A stretch of DNA of 8,273 nucleotides from positions 1 to 8,273 of the forward strand of contig VGWY01000115.1 in the NCBI GenBank assembly GCA_016873575.1. The letters are read 5' to 3'. The notes under the pieces are model-generated. The model had not been told where the DNA came from. It saw nothing but the letters and a program-made list of their open reading frames with translations, and made no database searches. The position numbers and the translations under genes are program-made. The stretch comes from Nitrospira sp. (GTDB lineage: Bacteria; Nitrospirota; Thermodesulfovibrionia; Thermodesulfovibrionales; SM23-35). Below are positions 3,757-8,273 of this stretch, one piece after another (position 1 is the stretch's first letter; the number at the start of each line of letters is the position of its first letter).

Positions 3757-4993
3757 CCTTTCCTCTTATCTGAGGTGTGATATGTATCTTCCCTGTACTA
3801 TCAACGATTACACCTTCAAAGCCCATTTCCTCAAGAACCTTTAGTCCCCTTTCATGGCCGAGTATGAAAATACCACTTGCAAAGGCGTCTGTAAATACAC
3901 CTTCCTTTGTTATGATGCTGACACTCTGACATCCCTCTGCAGGATAGCCCGTCTTCGGGTTCAGGAGATGGTGATATCGTCTTCCATTCAGTATAAAATA
4001 CCGTTCATAATCTCCAGAGGTGGATATAGCCATATCTTTAAGTTCAATGGTAGCCATGATATCATCTAAAAATCCCCCCCCGCCCCCCTTTACTAAAGGG
4101 GGGTTAGGGGGGATTCTCGGATTCCTGATGCCAATTCTCCATGGCCTTCCATCAGGCCTGAGACCAAATGCCTTGATATCCCCTGCAACTGAAATAAGCC
4201 CTGCATGTATCCCGAGTTTCTTCAATGTCTCCACTGCCTTATCTGCAGCATAACCCTTTGATATTCCACCGGGGTCAATTAACATATTGCTTTTTTTCAG
4301 GAATACTGTGGATTTATTCCTGTCAATGAGTAAATCCTTGTAATTCACGAATGATACTTTTTTCTTCAGTTCCAGGTCTTCCGGTTTTATTTTCTTATAA
4401 AAGTCATAGAGTGTTATAACAGGGCCTATCGTGATATCAAATGCCCCTTCAGTCTTTTTTGATATAAATAATGCCTTATCAAGTAATTCAAGAGTCTCAG
4501 GAGATACTTTTACTTCTGAGATACCAGCATTTCTGTTTATATGAGATATCTCACTATCAGGTGAAAAGAAATTGGTCAATTTTTCTAATGTTTCTATCTC
4601 GGAGAATGCAGCATCTATGCCCTTTTCAGCATGGTCCCTTGAATCTGATACAACACTGATTGTTACAAGAGTATCCATAAGTATCCTGCTTTTTAGGTAA
4701 ATCTTATCTTGATGTGATGTACAGGCAAATAAAACAGTGAACAGTGAACAGTGAAGAGTAAAGAGTAATAAAAACAACTTTCGATGTAACGATACCGGCG
4801 TAGTATTGTCATTCCTGCGAAAGCAGGAATCCAGAGGCACAAAACTGACTGGATTCCCCCGTAACAAGTACGGGGCAGTCTCCGTCAAGCACGGAATGAC
4901 AGCTAAATAACATCTGCAAAAGTTGTATAATGCATAAAAAGTCTTTGTCTGAACTTTGAACTTTAAACTTTTAACTTTGAACTTTTCTTTCAT
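3734..4993 (-). CDS. apbE: FAD:protein FMN transferase (ApbE family lipoprotein)
   Basis: ApbE moves FMN from FAD to a Thr/Ser of target redox proteins such as Rnf and Nqr subunits, outside the cytoplasmic membrane. Numbering from the ATG at 4991-4993 (419 residues): lipobox LFAC with C91, MDTLVTI at 106, ITIGPV at 187-192, IDPGGISKGYAAD at 239-251, AGDIKAFG at 270-277, STSGDYERYF at 324-333, HHLLNPKTGYPA at 341-352 and metal-binding TDAFASGIF at 368-376. The domain is complete. Residues 1-70 are not ApbE-like; they are translated repeats (FKVKSLKFKV; VPLDSCFRRND). The ATG overlaps the uvrA stop as ATGA, so the long start is possible, but GTG at 4838-4840 or TTG at 4775-4777 would give more normal lengths. 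A hydrophobic signal segment spans 73-90. Residues 293-308 (RIPPNPPLVKGGGGGF) are a palindromic repeat inserted before the ATIELKD strand. Family assignment is certain; the start is not. Confidence 0.9.
   Translation of the reverse strand: MKEKFKVKSLKFKVQTKTFYALYNFCRCYLAVIPCLTETAPYLLRGNPVSFVPLDSCFRRNDNTTPVSLHRKLFLLLFTLHCSLFTVLFACTSHQDKIYLKSRILMDTLVTISVVSDSRDHAEKGIDAAFSEIETLEKLTNFFSPDSEISHINRNAGISEVKVSPETLELLDKALFISKKTEGAFDITIGPVITLYDFYKKIKPEDLELKKKVSFVNYKDLLIDRNKSTVFLKKSNMLIDPGGISKGYAADKAVETLKKLGIHAGLISVAGDIKAFGLRPDGRPWRIGIRNPRIPPNPPLVKGGGGGFLDDIMATIELKDMAISTSGDYERYFILNGRRYHHLLNPKTGYPAEGCQSVSIITKEGVFTDAFASGIFILGHERGLKVLEEMGFEGVIVDSTGKIHITPQIRGKVEFKKPV
4071..4115. repeat. C/G palindromic repeat inserted in frame within apbE
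   Basis: Left arm 4071-4091 (AAT, eight C, G, six C, TTT) and right arm 4095-4115 are reverse complements at 18 of 21 positions around an ACT loop. It is a diverged copy of the palindrome at 3353-3401. It codes for 16 residues, IPPNPPLVKGGGGGF and neighbours, between the conserved WRIGIRNPR and ATIELKD segments of ApbE, a position where family members normally have only a short loop. It is read one base out of phase relative to the copy in the NusG-II gene, so the element is open in at least two frames. Confidence 0.9.
4734..4768. repeat. Five-unit heptamer tandem repeat in the apbE signal-peptide region
   Basis: Three exact ACAGTGA units (4734-4754) are followed by two AGAGTAA units (4755-4768). 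On the coding strand these give TGTTCACTG-type codons encoding LLFTLHCSLFTV, residues 76-87, the hydrophobic core of the presumed lipoprotein signal. Gain or loss of one 7-base unit would shift the frame, so the repeat could in principle act as a slippage switch. Confidence 0.8.
4807..4901. repeat. GTCATTCC-type inverted repeat element (95 bases) over the apbE 5' region
   Basis: Terminal arms TGTCATTCC (4807-4815) and GGAATGACA (4893-4901) are exact complements. Inside are ATTCCTGC-GAAA-GCAGGAAT (4811-4830), GGAATCCAG/CTGGATTCC (4826-4834/4849-4857) and CCCCGTA/TACGGGG (4857-4863/4869-4875). This is the widely seen dispersed repeat whose translation gives LDSCFRRND-like peptides. It lies inside the extended apbE frame, just upstream of the hydrophobic signal segment, and probably was inserted in the original uvrA-apbE junction. 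Confidence 0.85.
4951..4986. repeat. Degenerate GAACTTT heptamer run at the uvrA-apbE junction
   Basis: About five units of GAACTTT with variants (AAACTTTT, AACTTT) run up to the apbE ATG. On the coding strand they translate as KEKFKVKSLKFKV. The sequence resembles the runs at 1571-1595 and 218-278, so it appears to be a dispersed short tandem repeat rather than conserved protein. Confidence 0.65.
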
Positions 4994-7509
4994 GCTACTC
5001 TCGTATGGCTGATACGTGAAAGTTTATCCCTGAGAAATCTTCCGGTATATGATCTGGGGTTCATGCTGACCTCTTCTGGTGTTCCTTCTGCGATAACCCT
5101 TCCTCCCCCTTCTCCACATTCTGGACCAAGGTCTATGATATAGTCAGCCGATTTTATTACATCGAGGTTATGCTCGATTACAATAACAGTATTCCCTGAA
5201 TCAACAAGACTGTTTATGACATTCAACAGTTTCTGAATATCAACAAAATGGAGTCCTGTCGTCGGCTCATCAAGGATATAGAGGGTATTGCCTGTTGACT
5301 TTTTCCCGAGTTCCTTTGAGAGCCTTACCCTCTGTGCTTCACCTCCTGAGAGCGTCGATGCAGGTTGCCCGAGCTGTAAATACCCAAGCCCAACATCTTC
5401 AAGAACCTCAAGTCGTTGCCGTATAAGAGGTATGGATGAGAAGAACTGCAGTGCTTCGGATACTGTCAGGTCAAGTACATCTGCAATATTCTTTCCCCTG
5501 TATTTAATATCAAGGGTCTCTCTATTGTATCGTTTCCCTTTGCACACATCACATAGCACATACACGTCTGGCAAGAAATGCATCTCCACCTTCACTAATC
5601 CATCACCACGACATGATTCACATCTTCCTCCTGCAAGATTGAAACTGAACCGCGAAGGTGTGTAGCCTCTGATTCTGGAATCTGTCACCTGTGAAAATAA
5701 CTCTCGAACAAATGTGAAAATGCCTGTATATGTTGCTGGATTGGATCTGGGGGTTTTCCCAAGTGGTGATTGGTCAACACATTTCACCCCATGTATTTTG
5801 TCCGTGCCTCTTATTTCTCTACAATAACCAGGGCTTACATTGCTCCCATAAAGTTCTTTTGAGAGTGCCTTATAGAGTATCTCGATAACGAGTGTACTTT
5901 TCCCTGAACCTGAAACACCGGTTACACATGTGAAGGTTCCAAGCGGGATCTTGACATCGATCTCCTTGAGATTAAATTCCTGAGCACCTATGATCTGTAT
6001 AAAGTCTTCTGGATTTCTTCGCATATACGGAATCTCGATAGACATCAACCCCCTGAGGTATTTCCCTGTTATTGACTCTTTGTTTCCTGCTATTTCATCC
6101 GGGCTCCCTGAAGCCACGATCCAGCCTCCATTGAGTCCTGCACCAGGGCCCATGTCAACAATATAATCAGCCCACCTGATTGTTTCCTCATCATGCTCAA
6201 CAACAACAAGAGTATTTCCAGCATCCCTTATTGATTCAAGGCTTCCAAGGAGTTTTTTGCAATCCCTTGGATGCATACCAATACTGGGTTCATCGAGGAT
6301 ATAGAGAACTCCTGTCAGTGATGACCCTAATTGTGTTGCAAGCCTTATCCTCTGAGCCTCTCCCCCTGAGAGCGTGAGGGATGACCTGTCAAGGGTGAGA
6401 TACTCAAGTCCCACCTTTTCTAAAAAATGAAGTCTATCCCCCACCTCTTTAAGAACACGAAATGCTATAGTCTGCTCTCTATCAGTTAATGTGAGATTCC
6501 TGACAAAAAACAGTGCATCACTCACTGACATCTGTGCAAATTCTCCGATGTTGATATCCTGTATTTTGATACTCAGTGCCTCTTTGCGTAATCTCGATCC
6601 ATTACAAAGTCTGCAGTATTTCTTATCTTCAAGCGCTTCAGAATCCTCGTCAAGATTCTCGAAACCGAGGCCATTACATCTCGGGCAGGCACCCTGTCTG
6701 CTGTTGAAGGAAAAAAACATCGGGTTTATATCAGGATAGCTTATTCCGCAATTCGGACAGACTGCAGTTTTCGAAAAAAGCATGTCTCTGTCTCCCGCAA
6801 TCAGATTTATTACCACGGTGTCCGAGTAACTGAGGGCTGTCTCTATCGCATCTTTTAACTGGCGTTCTATGCCTAACTTTATGATAAGCCTATCAATAAC
6901 AATCTCTATGGTATGGCGTTTATGTTTTTTAAGAACTATATCCTGAGTAAGATCCATCATCTTCCCGTCTATCCTTGCCCTGATAAAACCTTCTCTCCGC
7001 ATTTCTTGAAGTTCTTTCCGGTATTCACCTTTTCTTTCTCTGATTATTGGGGAAAGGATTTGCAGTCTGCTTCCCCGGGGCAATAACATGACCGACTGAA
7101 TAATATCCTTTGCTTCCTGTCTTGAAATGAGTGTATTACAGTTATAACAGTAAGGCTTTCCGATCCTTGTATAAAGGACACGCATATAGTCGTATATCTC
7201 GGTGATCGTTCCAACGGTTGAGCGTGGGCTTTTGCTCACCGTTCTCTGATCTATTGCAATGGATGGAGAAAGCCCTTCGATAGAATCTACATCAGGTTTT
7301 TGGAGCTGTTCAAGAAACTGTCTGGCATAAGCGGAAAGGCTCTCAACATAGCGCCTTTGCCCCTCTGCATAGATTGTATCAATAGCAAGAGATGATTTGC
7401 CCGAACCTGAGGGGCCAGTTATGACGGTTATTGCATCTCTGGGGATAGAGAGCTCGATATTCTTGAGATTATGCTCCCGTGCACCTTTTATGATGATAAA
7501 GCCTTGCAT
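4990..7509 (-). CDS. uvrA: Excinuclease ABC subunit A, compact form
   Basis: UvrA is the damage-sensing ATPase dimer of nucleotide excision repair; it loads UvrB at lesions. This 839-residue protein has both ABC modules: Walker A GPSGSGKS at 32-39 and GVSGSGKS at 531-538, signatures LSGGEAQR at 380-387 and 720-727, Walker B ILDEPS at 404-409 and ILDEPT at 744-749. The UvrB-binding region (about 131-245) is present, with SPIIRERKGEY, GFIRARIDG and HTIEIVIDR. Zinc ligands are C251/C254/C275/C278 and C630/C633/C653/C656. It is about 100 residues shorter than E. coli UvrA (940): between CPRCNGLGF (275-283) and CRLCNGSRLR (299-308) there are only about 15 residues, so the insertion domain is missing. 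The start ATG at 7507-7509 matches the family N-terminus, though its ribosome site is weak. The stop overlaps an ATG of the apbE frame as ATGA. tig diverges upstream. Confidence 0.97.
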   Translation of the reverse strand: MQGFIIIKGAREHNLKNIELSIPRDAITVITGPSGSGKSSLAIDTIYAEGQRRYVESLSAYARQFLEQLQKPDVDSIEGLSPSIAIDQRTVSKSPRSTVGTITEIYDYMRVLYTRIGKPYCYNCNTLISRQEAKDIIQSVMLLPRGSRLQILSPIIRERKGEYRKELQEMRREGFIRARIDGKMMDLTQDIVLKKHKRHTIEIVIDRLIIKLGIERQLKDAIETALSYSDTVVINLIAGDRDMLFSKTAVCPNCGISYPDINPMFFSFNSRQGACPRCNGLGFENLDEDSEALEDKKYCRLCNGSRLRKEALSIKIQDINIGEFAQMSVSDALFFVRNLTLTDREQTIAFRVLKEVGDRLHFLEKVGLEYLTLDRSSLTLSGGEAQRIRLATQLGSSLTGVLYILDEPSIGMHPRDCKKLLGSLESIRDAGNTLVVVEHDEETIRWADYIVDMGPGAGLNGGWIVASGSPDEIAGNKESITGKYLRGLMSIEIPYMRRNPEDFIQIIGAQEFNLKEIDVKIPLGTFTCVTGVSGSGKSTLVIEILYKALSKELYGSNVSPGYCREIRGTDKIHGVKCVDQSPLGKTPRSNPATYTGIFTFVRELFSQVTDSRIRGYTPSRFSFNLAGGRCESCRGDGLVKVEMHFLPDVYVLCDVCKGKRYNRETLDIKYRGKNIADVLDLTVSEALQFFSSIPLIRQRLEVLEDVGLGYLQLGQPASTLSGGEAQRVRLSKELGKKSTGNTLYILDEPTTGLHFVDIQKLLNVINSLVDSGNTVIVIEHNLDVIKSADYIIDLGPECGEGGGRVIAEGTPEEVSMNPRSYTGRFLRDKLSRISHTRVA

Positions 7510-7535
7510 AGTGAATAACTACAATATCCCTTAAA

Positions 7536-7564
7536 TTGACAAAGTTAGTCTATTATTTTACATT
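7536..7564 (+). promoter_or_regulatory. Sigma-70-type promoter for tig
   Basis: A perfect TTGACA -35 box (7536-7541) is followed by a 17-base spacer and TACATT as the -10 box (7559-7564), giving a predicted start of transcription near 7571 and a short leader of about 20 bases before the tig start. It sits in the 81-base divergent region between uvrA and tig. A promoter for uvrA must also lie here or within the tig leader, but I could not pick out a convincing one; no LexA-like box was recognised. Confidence 0.72.
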
Positions 7565-7580
7565 AAACATAAATACAAAA

Positions 7581-7586
7581 GGAGGA
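7581..7586 (+). promoter_or_regulatory. tig: Strong Shine-Dalgarno deciding a TTG start for tig
   Basis: GGAGGA lies four bases before the TTG at 7591-7593. The family N-terminus (MxxSVEdxsptkkRL) begins exactly there, and no in-frame ATG occurs until residue 39, which would cut into the ribosome-binding domain. The TTG is therefore preferred. Confidence 0.85.
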
Positions 7587-7590
7587 AACA

Positions 7591-8273
7591 TTGCTCCAAT
7601 CGGTAGAAGATATCAGTCCAACAAAAAAGCGTCTCAGGATAGAAATCCCATCTGATGTCATTGAACGAGAGATAAAGGACTCTCTTGAAAAGCTCAGACA
7701 GAGAATGAGAATTCCAGGGTTCAGACCTGGCAAGGCCCCCTTAAATCTCATAGAAAAACGGTTTGGCAACGAGGTGAATGCAGAAGTGTTCGAAAAGGTC
7801 ATCCCTGAATTCTTTAGCAGGGCACTCATGGAAGCAAACGTCAATCCAATTACACCACCCGTATTCGACGAAAAACCTGAATTTCGTAGGAATAACCCCA
7901 TTCATCTCTCAATCACGGTTGAGGTAATGCCTAACATTGAGAATCTTCATTATGAAGATATACGTGCAAAAGATATTCCTGTGACTGTTGAAGATGCTGA
8001 CCTTGAAGATGCACTTAAAAAAGTTGCAGGAGAAAAAGCCGTATATGAAGTCGCTGAAAAAGAGATTGAAATGGATGACCTGGTCAACTTTGATTTTGTT
8101 GACTGTGAGGTAGTAGGAGAAGAGACAACTCCGTCCATGAAGGAACGGGTGTCACAGATGGGGAACGAAATGTTTCCACCGGACATCTTGGAAAAGATGA
8201 TAGGAAAGAAAAAAGGCGACATATCAGAATTTACTACTACATTTGACAAGACTTTAAGTTCAAAAGAACTCGC
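7591..8273 (+). CDS. tig: Trigger factor, N-terminal 227 residues (3'-truncated by window)
   Basis: Trigger factor binds the ribosome near the exit tunnel and shields nascent chains. The N-terminal domain (about 1-115) is typical, with the ribosome-docking signature GFRPGKAP at residues 43-50, in the same position as in E. coli, then LIEKRFGNEV and a VNPITPPVF segment. The linker and start of the FKBP-like PPIase insertion follow from about residue 160 (DDLVNFDFVDCEVVGEE). This PPIase part looks degenerate: the usual G-x-x-F-x-L-x-hydrophobic-G and P-G-F-E pattern is replaced by MKERVSQMGNEMFPPDILEKMIGKKKGD, and the expected EDY is changed. Peptidyl-prolyl isomerase activity is therefore doubtful, though chaperone function would not need it. 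The C-terminal arms lie beyond the window. In many genomes clpP and clpX follow tig. The frame is open to the last base; antisense frames here are shadows. Confidence 0.94.
   Translation, partial: MLQSVEDISPTKKRLRIEIPSDVIEREIKDSLEKLRQRMRIPGFRPGKAPLNLIEKRFGNEVNAEVFEKVIPEFFSRALMEANVNPITPPVFDEKPEFRRNNPIHLSITVEVMPNIENLHYEDIRAKDIPVTVEDADLEDALKKVAGEKAVYEVAEKEIEMDDLVNFDFVDCEVVGEETTPSMKERVSQMGNEMFPPDILEKMIGKKKGDISEFTTTFDKTLSSKEL

Noticed and set aside
7510..7590. LexA/SOS box controlling uvrA
   Set aside because: No CTGT-N8-ACAG or Gram-positive-type box could be identified in the divergent region; lineage-specific LexA sites could still be missed.
7563..8249. Two - strand open frames opposite tig
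   Set aside because: Low-complexity serine-rich translations antisense to an unmistakable trigger factor.

Overview
The window reads as ordinary chromosomal DNA from a moderately AT-rich, probably Gram-negative bacterium. Two predicted lipoproteins and a periplasmic-type ApbE suggest a periplasm. The gene set and the abundance of short dispersed repeats resemble Nitrospirota or a deltaproteobacterium-like lineage. That placement is an impression from gene content, not a phylogenetic result.

Left part (1-2465, + strand): the 3' end of a long-form ribosome hibernation factor (hpf) is followed by rapZ, a nucleotide-binding RNase adapter family gene. Next come a repeat-bearing intergenic region with a long inverted repeat, tRNA-Ser(GCU), a second nested inverted repeat, and a Pro-rich DUF2155-like lipoprotein. 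tRNA-Arg(ACG) lies just downstream, and its 3' half overlaps the antisense yacG gene.

Middle and right (2505-7509, - strand): a same-strand run reads uvrA, apbE, a NusG-domain-II membrane-anchored protein, a Gx/heptaprenyl-diphosphate-synthase-component-I membrane protein, then yacG after a gap holding an inverted repeat. uvrA/apbE, apbE/NusG-II and NusG-II/Gx all overlap by a few to about 20 bases, which suggests one transcript. The ApbE, NusG-II and Gx trio is a plausible flavinylation-linked membrane redox module. UvrA is compact: it seems to lack the insertion domain between the CxxC pairs of its first zinc region.

Right edge (7510-8273): a short divergent intergenic region carries a good sigma-70-type promoter and Shine-Dalgarno for tig (trigger factor), which starts at TTG and runs off the window.

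The most distinctive property is the density and variety of short repeats: C/G-rich palindromes open in frame inside two genes, heptamer tandem repeats inside the presumed ApbE signal peptide, and CACAGAG-type and GTCATTCC-type inverted repeats. I found no CRISPR array, transposase, phage genes or obvious new defence system.
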